From the NCBI RefSeq assembly GCF_004341085.1, contig NZ_SLXW01000006.1, positions 1-64,000 of the forward strand: a stretch of 64,000 nt of DNA, given 5' to 3'. A program made the position numbers and the translations under genes. This DNA is from Sphingomonas sp. PP-CE-1G-424. Lineage in GTDB: Bacteria; Pseudomonadota; Alphaproteobacteria; Sphingomonadales; Sphingomonadaceae. The notes under the pieces are model-generated. The model had not been told where the DNA came from. It searched no databases and saw nothing but the letters and a program-made list of their open reading frames with translations. This document shows positions 19,501 through 27,630 of the stretch, one piece after another; position 1 is the stretch's first letter; each line of letters starts with the position of its first letter.

Positions 19501-20748
19501 CACCGTGCGCTCCGGAAGGTGGGCAATGTGCGTCGGAATGGGTGCTGGTATCGAACCCATCGCGACCGATTCCACCAGCGCGGTCGGGTGGTCGCCGGCG
19601 ACATCGAACACGATCCGGCTTGGCCGGTAGGGCAGGTAGCAACCAACTTGGTCGGCCAGAGGTGCGGCCGTAGCTAGCGTTTTGTAGCTGACCGGCAGTA
19701 CGTTGTTGCGGACCGGTGCATGATAGGTGCGAGCAACCGTAGCCTTGGCTTGCCGCGCCGCGCCGAACAGGCTGGGTTTGGGCACCGGCAGTGCCGCTAT
19801 CGGGGTATCAGCCACCAGCGAGGCCCGCGGCGGGACGGTCACGGCGTCGAGGAAACCCGCGACCGAATTGCGCTGGATGACAGTGTGCGAGGTGCCGCCT
19901 GCCACCTTGTCGATGACGTAAAGTCGCACCGCGATATCGATGCCGTGCTTGCGGTAGCAATGCTCAAGCCGCAGCGAGGTGCGAACCGTGCAGCCGGTCA
20001 GCACCGCCTCATAGGCCGCTTTCAGCCGTGCGCTTGGCGCGAACCAGTCGGGCATGATCGCTACCACCCGGCCGCCCTTTGCGACCCGGCGGATCGCTGC
20101 CTGGAGATGGCGAAGGGCAGCAAGATCGTCGGCGCCGCGACCGACGCTGCGCGAGAAGGGCGGATTCATCAGCACTACGGTCGGCTTCGGCAGTCGTGCG
20201 TGCAGACTGACTAGCGCCGCGCCGTCTTGACTAGTTACGATCGCATCGGGGAAAATGCCGGCGAGGCGGTCGCGGCGTTTCGTGTCGATTTCGTTTAGCT
20301 GCAGGCTGGCGCACGCCGGTGCCTGAACGATCAGCAAGCCGTTGCCGGCGCTGGGTTCGAGGACGATGTCGTGCGGACCGATCGCGGCCATCACCACCGC
20401 GATCGCCGCGATATCGACCGGCGTCGAGAATTGCTGGAGGTCGATCTGTTCCTCGCTGCGCACCGTCTGGGTCGGCAGCATCGTCATGATCGCCGACGCC
20501 TGTGCCACGTCCGACATGCCAGTGAGCTTGTACGGCCGCGACGCAAGATGGAGCGCAATACCGTGTTCGAGCATCTCGAAGCTGTCACGCTGCGTCCAAT
20601 GTCCGTCGGCGTCCGAGCCGCCAAAGGCCGCTGTCATCGCCTCGTTCAGATCGCGGCGGGCGATCGGCGTGCCCGATGCAAGCAACCCGGCAATGCTTGC
20701 CGCGGCACTGTGATCGGTGACGGGCGGAAGATCGAGCAAATCGAACAT
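16528..20748 (-). CDS. Strawberry-notch helicase fused to N6-adenine DNA methylase (DarB-like)
   Basis: 1406 residues from the ATG at 20746-20748, preceded by GAGGGA. The methylase half shows QFSTP (106-110), the SAM-binding EPSAGNG (131-137) and the catalytic NPPF (195-198), typical of type I/II N6-adenine methylases. The second half is a superfamily-2 ATPase of the strawberry-notch type: GDGTGAGKGRQ (469-479), DEAHEMGG (576 on), SATGASD, GTGRSYHASL and QGLGRTHRTHQ (motif VI). The same fusion is known in plasmids, integrative elements and phage P1 DarB, where it protects incoming DNA from type I restriction. It is 37 bases downstream of the Toprim gene, forming an operon with it. Confidence 0.85.
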   Translation of the reverse strand: MFDLLDLPPVTDHSAAASIAGLLASGTPIARRDLNEAMTAAFGGSDADGHWTQRDSFEMLEHGIALHLASRPYKLTGMSDVAQASAIMTMLPTQTVRSEEQIDLQQFSTPVDIAAIAVVMAAIGPHDIVLEPSAGNGLLIVQAPACASLQLNEIDTKRRDRLAGIFPDAIVTSQDGAALVSLHARLPKPTVVLMNPPFSRSVGRGADDLAALRHLQAAIRRVAKGGRVVAIMPDWFAPSARLKAAYEAVLTGCTVRTSLRLEHCYRKHGIDIAVRLYVIDKVAGGTSHTVIQRNSVAGFLDAVTVPPRASLVADTPIAALPVPKPSLFGAARQAKATVARTYHAPVRNNVLPVSYKTLATAAPLADQVGCYLPYRPSRIVFDVAGDHPTALVESVAMGSIPAPIPTHIAHLPERTVTERMLSSSQLETVVYAGDAWGQLLLGSFKPSKEGVGLTIDPEGSRYRKGFFLGDGTGAGKGRQVAACILDNWLQGRRRHIWMSKNEPLLEDARRDWTALGGMSGDVQPVSNWKIDQPIKLNEGVLFVTYPTLRSMRSDHSRLQQILDWAGSDFDGVIAFDEAHEMGGVAGGEGAMGKKEGSQQGICGVLLQNNLPGARVLYASATGASDVNNLAYAVRLGLWGPDTAFADREAFIAEIRKGGIAAMELVARDLKALGLYTSRALSFAGVEYDVLRHALTPAQIEIYDTYAKAWSVIHQNMEEALELTGVVDGFEKTTLNSGAKASARSRLESTKQRFFGQVLLSMKLPTVIAAVEQHLKADQSVVLQLVTTAEAILDRRLAQMSADERADPTIDLSPTEYIADYLMRAFPTRQMQTYTDDTGTARSAPMSDEFGNPVHNPDALAARDQMLEHICALPPIKSALDALIEHFGTDMVAEVTVRSRRLVPTSDGRQKIETRSGRSSQVEAAAFMAGTKRVLAFSDAGGTGRSYHASLDAKNQQQRAHFLLEPGWRADRAIQGLGRTHRTHQATTPLFRPVTTDCKGELRFTSTIARRLDSLGALTRGQRQTGGQNLFDPADNLESEYAKDALLTWFALLDGGKLTSTTMDDFCSRTGLELHDNDGVLKEELPPIQRWLNRLLALPIGLQNLIFDEFLALVETRVAAAREAGTLDVGVETITADTATVLDDTLLRTDPLSGATSHLLTIEITRRKNPISLERILDLAKWQDDVAFVVNARSGRVALRTRARSWMDDDGQPIARIELQRPCRREYMREAHLLETAWDVVDRETFEAKWSAEVTEAAGQVDTETIRLATGLLLPIWSALPSDHLAVNRIADAHGNSWLGRLVFDQHVVQLYTKLGIAKTADLPVDAIARSVLSGRSVDVVRPFPMTLRRSIVNGNPRVEIVDAPASQLSWLKSLGCFTEIIAYRTRVFVPATDAETVLGRVLKGDR

Positions 20749-20785
20749 GGCAGGTTCCCTCAGGTTGCGCTGCCAATCCGACAGC

Positions 20786-21658
20786 TCACCGCCTCCCTCC
20801 CCCTCCCCTCTCTGCCGCCTCGAGCGCCTCGAGCGCCTCGAGCGCCTCGGCCCAGTCCTTGGAGCCCACCGGGTATTCAACCTTGATGACACGACTGTCG
20901 GATGCGAAGCGGGCAATGCTTCGCGCGACCGCACGGCGTCCGGCGAGATCATTATCGCCCGCGAGGATCAGCTTTGTAACGCTGTCAGGGATCGTCACGA
21001 GATCGAGCCGGCGCGAGCCGAGCGTTGCCCAGCAAGGTAGTCCGCGAATCCGGGACCAGGCCCGCGCCGTCTCGAATCCTTCGGCCAGGCCAATGGTCGC
21101 ACTAAGGCCACCGCCCCGCCATGCCCCGGTACCAAGCGTGCCGAGCGTCGCCTTCTGAGAATAGCTTCCATCGGGCTTCAGGAAGATGCGCTGAAAGGCG
21201 ACCAGGCGCTGCGCTTCGCGGACCCCGATCAGCAGTGCCGGCTTGAAGACAGTCATGGGTTTGGGACCCAGCGGACAACGCGGGTGGAAGCGGACGTCGG
21301 TCGGCACCGGCAACAGTCCCCGCGAGGCGAGGTAGCGCTCCGCCAGGCTACCGGAGACACTAACCGCCTCGTTCCACAGCCGGTCGATATTAGCCGTACC
21401 CTTTGCCTGGGCCGGAACAGGCGGTTCATACCGCCGCCCGATCGGTATCCGGTCCAGTTCACGCAGGATGTCGCGGGCGTCGCACCCAGCAAAGCAGGTC
21501 ACCAGCAGGCCGTGGTCACCCTGCCTAATCGAGAGACTGGGCGTACCGTCGGTATGCGCGGGGCACCGACACATCGCGCTGTTCCCGTGCCAGGTGCCGC
21601 CAAGCGCGCCGACCAAATTGACGAGGTGCTGGGATGGTCGATTGGCGATGATAGCCAT
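20786..21658 (-). CDS. Plasmid/phage-type primase-like protein: CHC2-like zinc finger plus Toprim
   Basis: 290 residues. The N-terminal zinc module is CRCPAHTDGTPSLSI and VTCFAGC (four Cys and one His). The Toprim part includes IGLAEGFETARAW (Glu of motif 1) and LILAGDNDLAGRRA (the DxD-like acidic pair). This matches DUF7146/Toprim proteins carried beside strawberry-notch methylases on alphaproteobacterial mobile elements. It probably primes or processes single-stranded DNA during transfer or replication. The C-terminus is a repeated Glu-Ala-Leu stretch encoded by three exact 9-bp units (20821-20847). It lies 12 bases after the small gene at 21671-21895. Confidence 0.8.
   Translation of the reverse strand: MAIIANRPSQHLVNLVGALGGTWHGNSAMCRCPAHTDGTPSLSIRQGDHGLLVTCFAGCDARDILRELDRIPIGRRYEPPVPAQAKGTANIDRLWNEAVSVSGSLAERYLASRGLLPVPTDVRFHPRCPLGPKPMTVFKPALLIGVREAQRLVAFQRIFLKPDGSYSQKATLGTLGTGAWRGGGLSATIGLAEGFETARAWSRIRGLPCWATLGSRRLDLVTIPDSVTKLILAGDNDLAGRRAVARSIARFASDSRVIKVEYPVGSKDWAEALEALEALEAAERGGGGRR
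20821..20847. repeat. Three tandem copies of CGAGCGCCT
   Basis: Exact 9-bp units in the 3' end of the Toprim gene; each encodes Glu-Ala-Leu on the minus strand. The array keeps the frame whatever its copy number, so the length of the C-terminal helix could vary by slippage. Confidence 0.9.
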
Positions 21659-21670
21659 ATCCCATACCCC

Positions 21671-21895
21671 TTAGCGCGCACCGGCGGGGACGCCGGCGAT
21701 CGCGTAGAAGGTCTTGTCACGATTGAAGTACCTAGCGATCTCCTCGACAGCCGCTTCCGGGTCAGAGGGCAGGTCGCGCCCTGTCTTCTTCGTCACAGAG
21801 GCGGCCAGAGCCTTTTTGGCGGACATCTCGCTCGGATGGAAATCCAGGACGTCCTTGGCGCCGCGGTCCCTTATGAAAAGGACGTACTTGGTCAT
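21671..21895 (-). CDS. Small conserved-type plasmid protein of unknown function
   Basis: 74 residues, charged, with no membrane segment: MTKYVLFIRDRGAKDVLDFHP, then SAKKALAASVTKKTGRDLP. It is the first gene of a minus-strand operon with the Toprim protein and the strawberry-notch methylase, with tight spacing. No motif is recognised. Coding status is supported by composition and operon position. Confidence 0.6.
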   Translation of the reverse strand: MTKYVLFIRDRGAKDVLDFHPSEMSAKKALAASVTKKTGRDLPSDPEAAVEEIARYFNRDKTFYAIAGVPAGAR

Positions 21896-22126
21896 GGCTA
21901 CAGGCCTCGTGCTTAAGGCTGCCTGTACCGGCTGCCCTGGGGTGGAAGGTTAAGGCCGCTTTCCGCGACCCTTTTTTACCCTCCCCCTCCACTCCAATTT
22001 TTTGACGGACTATGTTGCGCACTGTCTCATTTACCAGCTGCTAAAATCTCGCCGCTAAGCTGCTCTTGGAACTAGATTCATTCTGCGCAACTTTGTCGAA
22101 CGCACCCTTTTTCATTCGAGGTGTCG

Positions 22127-22396
22127 ATGAACCAGTTCTCGCAGGTCGAGATTGCCAACTGGATCGCCATTTATTTGGCAGCGGCTATGTGCTGCGCGAT
22201 CGCCATGGCTATGTCAGTCTCCGTGACGGTCCACGGTTTGTACCGGGACAAGGCTTGGGAAGATGTTCGAACTGGTCGTGGCGCCGTGCTTTTCATGCCA
22301 AAAGCATGGTTGCGCTGGCAAAAGCTGTATCTGCTGTCGACACCGGTAACGCTTGGGATTGTTAGTTATTTCGCTGCGACAATGACTTGGAGCTGA
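22127..22396 (+). CDS. Small two-helix membrane protein
   Basis: 89 residues from the ATG at 22127, with GAGGTG just upstream. Two hydrophobic helices (about 9-32 and 67-86) flank a basic loop (GLYRDKAWEDVRTGRG and FMPKAWLRWQK). No family is recognised. It converges with the DUF1173-like gene, four bases away. It could be a conjugation-associated or entry-exclusion-type membrane protein, but nothing shows this directly. Confidence 0.5.
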   Translation: MNQFSQVEIANWIAIYLAAAMCCAIAMAMSVSVTVHGLYRDKAWEDVRTGRGAVLFMPKAWLRWQKLYLLSTPVTLGIVSYFAATMTWS

Positions 22397-22400
22397 TCGC

Positions 22401-23693
22401 TCAAATATCCAGAGCTTGAAGCAGTTTGATAGACGCAGAGCTCTGATCCATTTCGGACCTATCTAGCGTCACGAGATCACCCAGGACCGCCATGCGAGGG
22501 TGCGTCACCGCCTTGGTAGCTTCGTACTCGTCGCTGTCAAATCCCATCGCCTCCACCACCACCGTCCGCAATTCCCCCGTCATTCGCGACCTCGCCTCCA
22601 GGACGAAGTCCGGCCGGCAAGGCCCGTTTGGTGTCATTGAATCGAAGAGCGGCTTGCTGATGGCCATGTCTACACCCCGGGCATGCAACACGCGCTGGGT
22701 ATCGAGGATCGCGCGTAGCGCCTTGCGCTCGAAGTCGGACTCGACAGGCACGAACATACGTCCGTTGTAGATCGGCTGCGCATAGGCGCGCAGGGGCGCA
22801 TAACCGCGCGCCTCGGGATATTCGCCAGCGACGACAAGGACGATGTACGGTCCGCTGATGTGGTTACCCCGAATCGAGGGCGATTGGACGCGCGTCGCGA
22901 TGTTGACCGGTTCACCGTCAGGTACATGGATTTCATTGCCTTTGATCGTCTTTGCATAGAGCGCCACGAAGCCTTGCGGAGCATGCGTCTTGGGCCACTT
23001 CGGCGCCAGTGCGCGTAGTGTGCCATAGACCGTGTTCGTCTCGAGAGGGCGCGCGTGTGTCCAGAATGCTCTGGCCAGCTCGACGCCCGGCGCGATCTCG
23101 ATCTTGGCGGCCGCACGGCCGAGCGATGCAAACTCTTCCCTGATCGACCATTCGTAGCCCATACCCAACGGGGCAATCGTATTGCAGCCGGCGCTGTCGA
23201 GCAGGCGCCATAGGAGGCGCGCGAGCCGCGGGGTCGAGGCGTTGCGGGTCCGATCGTCGAGACTGTCGTCCTCAGGCCGCTGTGCGAGCTTCTCCGGCGC
23301 TGGTCGCAAGACCTCGAAAAAGCCTGAAGGTGGATCGGTCGGGGTGTTGTGGGACCTGACTTCCGTGATGCGATTGGTGGCCTGGTCGCGGAAGAAAGGG
23401 CAATCGGTGCGGTGCTCCGGCCGCTTGGTGCTGGTCAACCGGCGCAAATAGTAGGTTTCGGCCTCGGAGAGGTATGCCGGCGTCAGTATGGGCGGGGCCA
23501 TTCCCGGTCCCAGACATCCGCAGGCGATCCAGCGATGACCAATTCGGGCATTCTGAACGAGCGTGACGCCGGCCTGTTCGTCGTGGAACGAGCCTTCGCC
23601 GACATACCAGCGCACCAGCGCCTCATGGAGCGGTGCCGGTAGTGGGATCCGATCCCGGCTGTTTCCATCGGTATCGCGGTGAATCAACCACAT
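22401..23693 (-). CDS. DUF1173-like plasmid protein with a nuclease-like C-terminus
   Basis: 430 residues. The N-terminal part has a Cys/His pattern (WIACGCLGPGMAPP, then HRTDCPFFRDQ) like the possible metal site of DUF1173 proteins of sphingomonad plasmids. The C-terminal part has RPDFVLEARSRMTGELRTVVVEAMGFDSDEY. An Asp, then a strand ending in Glu-Ala-Met, resembles a PD-(D/E)xK core with the Lys replaced. It lies among plasmid backbone genes. The family call is moderately sure and the nuclease suggestion is inference. Confidence 0.5.
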   Translation of the reverse strand: MWLIHRDTDGNSRDRIPLPAPLHEALVRWYVGEGSFHDEQAGVTLVQNARIGHRWIACGCLGPGMAPPILTPAYLSEAETYYLRRLTSTKRPEHRTDCPFFRDQATNRITEVRSHNTPTDPPSGFFEVLRPAPEKLAQRPEDDSLDDRTRNASTPRLARLLWRLLDSAGCNTIAPLGMGYEWSIREEFASLGRAAAKIEIAPGVELARAFWTHARPLETNTVYGTLRALAPKWPKTHAPQGFVALYAKTIKGNEIHVPDGEPVNIATRVQSPSIRGNHISGPYIVLVVAGEYPEARGYAPLRAYAQPIYNGRMFVPVESDFERKALRAILDTQRVLHARGVDMAISKPLFDSMTPNGPCRPDFVLEARSRMTGELRTVVVEAMGFDSDEYEATKAVTHPRMAVLGDLVTLDRSEMDQSSASIKLLQALDI

Positions 23694-23807
23694 GTTCGGG
23701 TGACCTTTAGGCGCTGATTTTGGTCAGTTTCGTCAGGCCCGATGGTCTTGACAAGCACAAACCTCTTGATCTCAACTCTTGGATATCACGTCGTCTGGGG
23801 GTTTTCC

Positions 23808-24701
23808 GTGCGTTATCCACTCGCTGTTGCTGGCCTATGCGTCGGTCTGGTCGTTGGCTCGCAAGCCGTTGCTTCGCCAAAGGGATCGGCGTTCCGCAAG
23901 GTGCAGCTGATCTCGATGACCGGGAGCCTGCCGATCTCCGACCCTGGTTCTTCGCCCGACGTCTCAGCATCGGCCGTAGCGGACGGGGCAACGCCACTGC
24001 CTGACGGTTTCCAGGTCCATGATCTCAGTCGACGTTACGTGCAGTTCAGGATGCAGCAGGAGATGGCTGAAGCCGCAGAGATCTCGCCCGGCGTTCCCGT
24101 CGTGCGGCGTGAGCCACCGGGCGTCGCAGCGTTTTCTTCGATCCAGGTTCCAAACTGGCTTCGTGGCGGGATCGTCATTCAGCCGGTGCCGTTAAGGCCG
24201 GGCTGCAGACCGCTGACCTATCGTCCGTCGGGTTTTCTAGCGCGCCGCGCAGAGGCACGCCGCGCGATGTATTATGGCATGATGAGCGCGGTCGCCTGTG
24301 AGCATGACATTCCGACAGGGTTGTTCGATGCGATGATTATCCGCGAGAGCGGGTACAACCCAATCGCAACCTCGACCGCTAACGCCTACGGCCTTGCCCA
24401 GCTGATGCCAGGAACTGCGGTTGGCCTCGGCGTCAATCGATATGATCCGCTTCAGAACATGCGTGGCGGCGCCCGTTATCTTCGTCAGCAGCTCGATCGA
24501 TTTGGGCAAGTCAACCTTGCTCTTGCCGCGTACAATGCAGGGCCAAGTCGCATCCGGGGGGGGCTGGTTCCTCGCATCTCCGAAACACAGACCTATGTGA
24601 CGGACATCATCACAAATTGGTCTCGACTGAGCACGACACCGGGATCGCCGGCGCTCGTTCCGAAACCCGGGTTTCGTTACGTAGCCTACACCCGGTATTG
24701 A
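23808..24701 (+). CDS. Lytic transglycosylase (SLT domain), plasmid-transfer type
   Basis: 297 residues from a GTG at 23808 preceded by GGGGG; an in-frame start at 23742 is less likely because the signal peptide (RYPLAVAGLCVGLVVGSQAVAS) begins at 23808. The SLT domain has the catalytic Glu180 in FDAMIIRESGYNP, then AYGLAQLMPGTA and the GGARYLRQ, AYNAGPSRI blocks. Such enzymes open peptidoglycan for type IV secretion channels (VirB1 role). A linker rich in Pro and Ser precedes the domain. No other transfer gene is in the window, so its partner system must lie elsewhere if it exists. Confidence 0.85.
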   Translation: MRYPLAVAGLCVGLVVGSQAVASPKGSAFRKVQLISMTGSLPISDPGSSPDVSASAVADGATPLPDGFQVHDLSRRYVQFRMQQEMAEAAEISPGVPVVRREPPGVAAFSSIQVPNWLRGGIVIQPVPLRPGCRPLTYRPSGFLARRAEARRAMYYGMMSAVACEHDIPTGLFDAMIIRESGYNPIATSTANAYGLAQLMPGTAVGLGVNRYDPLQNMRGGARYLRQQLDRFGQVNLALAAYNAGPSRIRGGLVPRISETQTYVTDIITNWSRLSTTPGSPALVPKPGFRYVAYTRY

Positions 24702-24930
24702 TCACAGTCTTGCGCCGTCTGAACGAACTGAAGAAGTCGAAAGAACGTCAAGAGATATTCGGTATCGGCATCTGATTTTGTCGACTTGGCAGTGTCAGAT
24801 CGGAGTTTTCGACATTACGGAGATCGCGATGTCTGCATCCGGTGAGGGGCATCTGGCGGGTGACGGTCTGAGCTGAGATGTTAGCCACAGTGCAAGCACC
24901 GTGGTTTGCACCGTGGCTAGAAACGTGGCG

Positions 24931-25278
24931 ATGACCCAGATCACTGTACTGTCCAGCGTTGAGCGGCGTCGCCATTGGAGCGACGAGCGCAAGCTTGCCC
25001 TGGGGGAGGCTGCAATTGCGCCTGGCGCGTCGGTTGCCGCCATCGCGCGCGCTGCCGATATCTCGCCCTCGTCGATCTACCGTTGGCGGCGCAACCTGTG
25101 CAGCAAGCTTGCGCAGCCGACCGGTTTTGCGCCCGTGGCCATTCATGCGGATCCGCCCGAGATCGACCACGGTGCGTCGGACATGCTGGTCATCGAGCTC
25201 CGCGGTGTGACCATCCGTGCGGCTGGCGGCGTGTCTGCGAGCTTGCTGGTGGCGGTGTTGCGCGAGCTCAAAGCATGA
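24931..25278 (+). CDS. tnpA: IS66 TnpA (helix-turn-helix accessory protein)
   Basis: 115 residues from the ATG at 24931; an in-frame GTG at 24901 is also possible. It has HWSDERKLALGEAAIAPGASVAAIARAADISPSSIYRWRRNL, a helix-turn-helix of the Tnp_8/IS66 OrfA type, and a beta-rich C-terminus (IELRGVTIRAAGG). Its stop overlaps the ATG of tnpB (ATGA), the translational-coupling arrangement common in IS66 elements. Confidence 0.85.
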   Translation: MTQITVLSSVERRRHWSDERKLALGEAAIAPGASVAAIARAADISPSSIYRWRRNLCSKLAQPTGFAPVAIHADPPEIDHGASDMLVIELRGVTIRAAGGVSASLLVAVLRELKA

Positions 25279-25621
25279 TCCCTGTTCCGGGCGGGGCCCG
25301 GTCTGGATAGCCACCGGCAAGACGGACATGCGCAAGGGCATGTCGTCGCTGGCGATGCAGATCCAGCAGGGTTTCGGACACAACCCGCATGTCGGCGACC
25401 TCTATGTTTTCAGAGGCCGCCGCGGCGATCTGCTGAAGATCCTGTGGCACGATGGGCTCGGAATGTCGCTCTACGCAAAACGACTGGAGCGCGGTCGGTT
25501 CACCTGGCCAGCGACATCTGACGGCGTCATTTCAATCTCGGCGGGGCAACTCGGCTTCCTGCTGGAAGGCATCGACTGGCGAAATCCACAATACACGTTC
25601 AGGCCCGAATTAGCGGGCTGA
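25275..25621 (+). pseudogene. tnpB: IS66 TnpB, frameshifted near the start
   Basis: The ATG at 25275 overlaps the tnpA stop and gives MIPVPGGARSG before a TAG. IS66 TnpB normally reads MIPVP-GxRVWLATG-TDMRKG. Adding one G to GCCCGGTCTGG restores ARVWIATGKTDMRKGMSSLAMQ, which then runs open to 25621 with FRGRRGDLLKILWHDG and FLLEGIDW. So a single base is missing at about 25300. TnpB is needed for transposition in IS66, so the copy is either dead or carries a base-call error in a GC-rich run. Confidence 0.85.
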
Positions 25622-25697
25622 AACGCCCAGTTTTCCTAGGCTTTTGGCATCAAGCGCCTCGACAAATCGGCGGTTTTCTGCTGTAAAATGAGCCTCG

Positions 25698-27347
25698 ATG
25701 GATACCGGCGCCGAGGCCCTTCCCGATGATGTCGAAGCGCTCAAAGCGCTGCTGATTGCCGAGCGCCACACCGTCCTCATTGCCCGCGTAGCTCTACTCG
25801 AGGCCGAGGCACTTGCCGCCATCGCCCAGGCTCAGGTCGCCGATGCACACGCCATCATCGAAGACCTCAAGCTGCGCATCGCCAAGGCACGTCAGGACAA
25901 ATGGGGGCAGTCGTCCGAGCGGCACAGGCAGTTGCTCGACCAGCTCGAGATGCAACTCGAGGACGTTGTCACTACCGCAACCGAGGATGAGCTCGCCGCT
26001 GAGATAGCGGTCGCCAAAGCCAGTGTAGCCGGCGTTCCCGTGGTGCCGTTCACTGGCAAGAAGCCGACCCGCGCTCCGCTATCTGCCGACCTTCCCCGCC
26101 ACCGTGTCGTCGTACCCGCCCCAGAGAGCTGCCCATGCTGCCACGGTGCGGAGCTGAGGAAGATTGGCGAGACCATCACGGAAAGCCGTGAGGTCGTTCC
26201 CCGCCAGTGGATCGTCGTGCAGACGGTCCGCGAGAAGTTCATCTGCAAGGCCTGCGAAACCATCACGCAGCCGCCAGCGCCCTTCCACCCCATTCCGCGT
26301 GCATCCGCTGGCCCCAACCTGCTGGCGATGGTCCTGTTCAACAAGTTTGGCCTGCATCAGCCGCTCAACCGCCAGAGCGAGACCTATGCCGCCGAAGGCA
26401 TGAGCATCAGCGTGTCGACGCTTGCCGACTATGTCGGGCACGGCGCCGTCCTGCTGCGCGGCCTGGTCGATCTCATCGAGGCGCACATCCTCGCCGGCGA
26501 GCGCATCCACCATGACGATACGACTGTGCCGGTCATGGCAACCGGCAAGACCGTCACCGGCAGGATATGGGCATCCGTTCGCGACGACCGCCCCTTTGGC
26601 GGCACCGACCCGCCCGCCGTTTGCTATTACTACACCCGCGACCGCACAGGCGCCCATCCGCAGCGGCAGCTTGCCCGGTATGCCGGCATCCTGCAGGCGG
26701 ACGCCTATAGCGGCTATGACGCGCTCTACGCTGCAGGTCGCAAACCAGGGCCTATCCTGGAGGCAGCGTGCTGGGCACACGCCCGTCGCCCGTTCTTCAA
26801 GGAAGCCCGCCTGAGCCGGACGCCGCTCGCGGTCGACATCGTCACCCGCATGGATGCAATCTTCGCGGCCGAGCGCGTGATCTGGGGTCGGAACGCAAGC
26901 GAACGGCTCGCCGCGCGGCAGGTCTACGTCGCCCCGCTCGTCGCCGACCTTGAGCAGTTCCTGCGCCAGAAATATGGTCGCCTGTCGCGCAAGGGCGATC
27001 TGGCCAAGGCCATCAACTACATGCTGTCACGCTGGGGCAGCTTTGCCCGCTTCGTGTCTGACGGCAGGATCCGCATGACCAACAATGCCGCGGAACGCCG
27101 GGTGAGAACCGTCGCGGTCGGGCGCCGGAACTGGACCTTTTGCGGCTCGGACCGCGGCGGTGACCGTGCGGCCGCCATGTATACGTTGATCCAGACCTGC
27201 CGCCTCAACGACGTCGATCCGCATGCCTGGCTCCGCGACGTCATCGCGCAGATCTCCGACCATCCGCAGACACGGCTTCACGAGCTGTTGCCGTGGGAGT
27301 GGAAAGCTCGACAGCAGCGTCCCGAACCCGTCGCGCAAGCCGCCTAG
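25698..27347 (+). CDS. tnpC: IS66 TnpC transposase, full length
   Basis: 549 residues with the complete family layout: an N-terminal coiled-coil leader (about 10-95); a zinc finger with CPCC (145-148) and CKAC (183-186); and the DDE core with Asp273 or Asp274 in HHDDTTVPV, Asp335 in LQADAYSGYDAL and Glu466 in MTNNAAERRVR. The C-terminal IS66 tail contains GGDRAAAMYTLIQTCRLNDVDPHAWL. No truncation is visible. It is the catalytic subunit that pairs with TnpA and TnpB. Confidence 0.95.
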   Translation: MDTGAEALPDDVEALKALLIAERHTVLIARVALLEAEALAAIAQAQVADAHAIIEDLKLRIAKARQDKWGQSSERHRQLLDQLEMQLEDVVTTATEDELAAEIAVAKASVAGVPVVPFTGKKPTRAPLSADLPRHRVVVPAPESCPCCHGAELRKIGETITESREVVPRQWIVVQTVREKFICKACETITQPPAPFHPIPRASAGPNLLAMVLFNKFGLHQPLNRQSETYAAEGMSISVSTLADYVGHGAVLLRGLVDLIEAHILAGERIHHDDTTVPVMATGKTVTGRIWASVRDDRPFGGTDPPAVCYYYTRDRTGAHPQRQLARYAGILQADAYSGYDALYAAGRKPGPILEAACWAHARRPFFKEARLSRTPLAVDIVTRMDAIFAAERVIWGRNASERLAARQVYVAPLVADLEQFLRQKYGRLSRKGDLAKAINYMLSRWGSFARFVSDGRIRMTNNAAERRVRTVAVGRRNWTFCGSDRGGDRAAAMYTLIQTCRLNDVDPHAWLRDVIAQISDHPQTRLHELLPWEWKARQQRPEPVAQAA

Positions 27348-27349
27348 CC

Positions 27350-27580
27350 GTGCCTGTGACAAGCCGCGTCTACACCCTGCGACACGCTGCCAGACTGTTG
27401 GGCGAGACCGAGGACACCGTCTCCGACGCGGCCATCAGCATGTTTCCCGAGGATGGCGCCATCCAGGTCATCGACGACGATTTCGGCGACGAGGATTGGG
27501 CCCTGGCGTCCGCCTTCACTGATGAAGGTATCGAGAACCTCCGATACATCATCGACGAAACCAGGCTCCACGGCTCGTAG
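27350..27580 (+). CDS. Small IS66 passenger gene
   Basis: 76 residues from a GTG two bases after the tnpC stop. It reads RVYTLRHAARLLGETEDTVSDAAISMFPEDG, followed by an acidic stretch (IDDDFGDEDW). The first part resembles a MerR-like or excisionase-like helix-turn-helix (RHAARLLGETEDTV). Small genes of this kind often follow tnpC in alphaproteobacterial IS66 copies; the function is unknown. Confidence 0.6.
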   Translation: MPVTSRVYTLRHAARLLGETEDTVSDAAISMFPEDGAIQVIDDDFGDEDWALASAFTDEGIENLRYIIDETRLHGS

Positions 27581-27630
27581 CACCATCTGCGCCAACCTTG
27601 AGGGCGCTCACCGAATGCATACATCGCGAT

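Larger units (their letters stand above)
24831..27622. mobile_element. IS66-family insertion sequence, 2792 bp
   Basis: Left end GTCTGCATCCGGTGAGGGGC (24831-24850) and right end, read inward, GTATGCATTCGGTGAGCGCC (27603-27622) match at 16 of 20 positions. Both ends are flanked by ATCGCGAT (24823-24830 and 27623-27630), an 8-bp direct duplication, the length IS66 elements make. ATCGCGAT is its own reverse complement. Inside are tnpA, a frameshifted tnpB, tnpC and a small passenger gene in one direction. The intact duplication suggests insertion without later rearrangement. It landed in the non-coding region between the transglycosylase and repA. Confidence 0.9.

Noticed and set aside
23742..23807. 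Upstream start of the lytic transglycosylase
   Set aside because: The extra 22 residues would precede the signal peptide; the GTG at 23808 has a better ribosome site.
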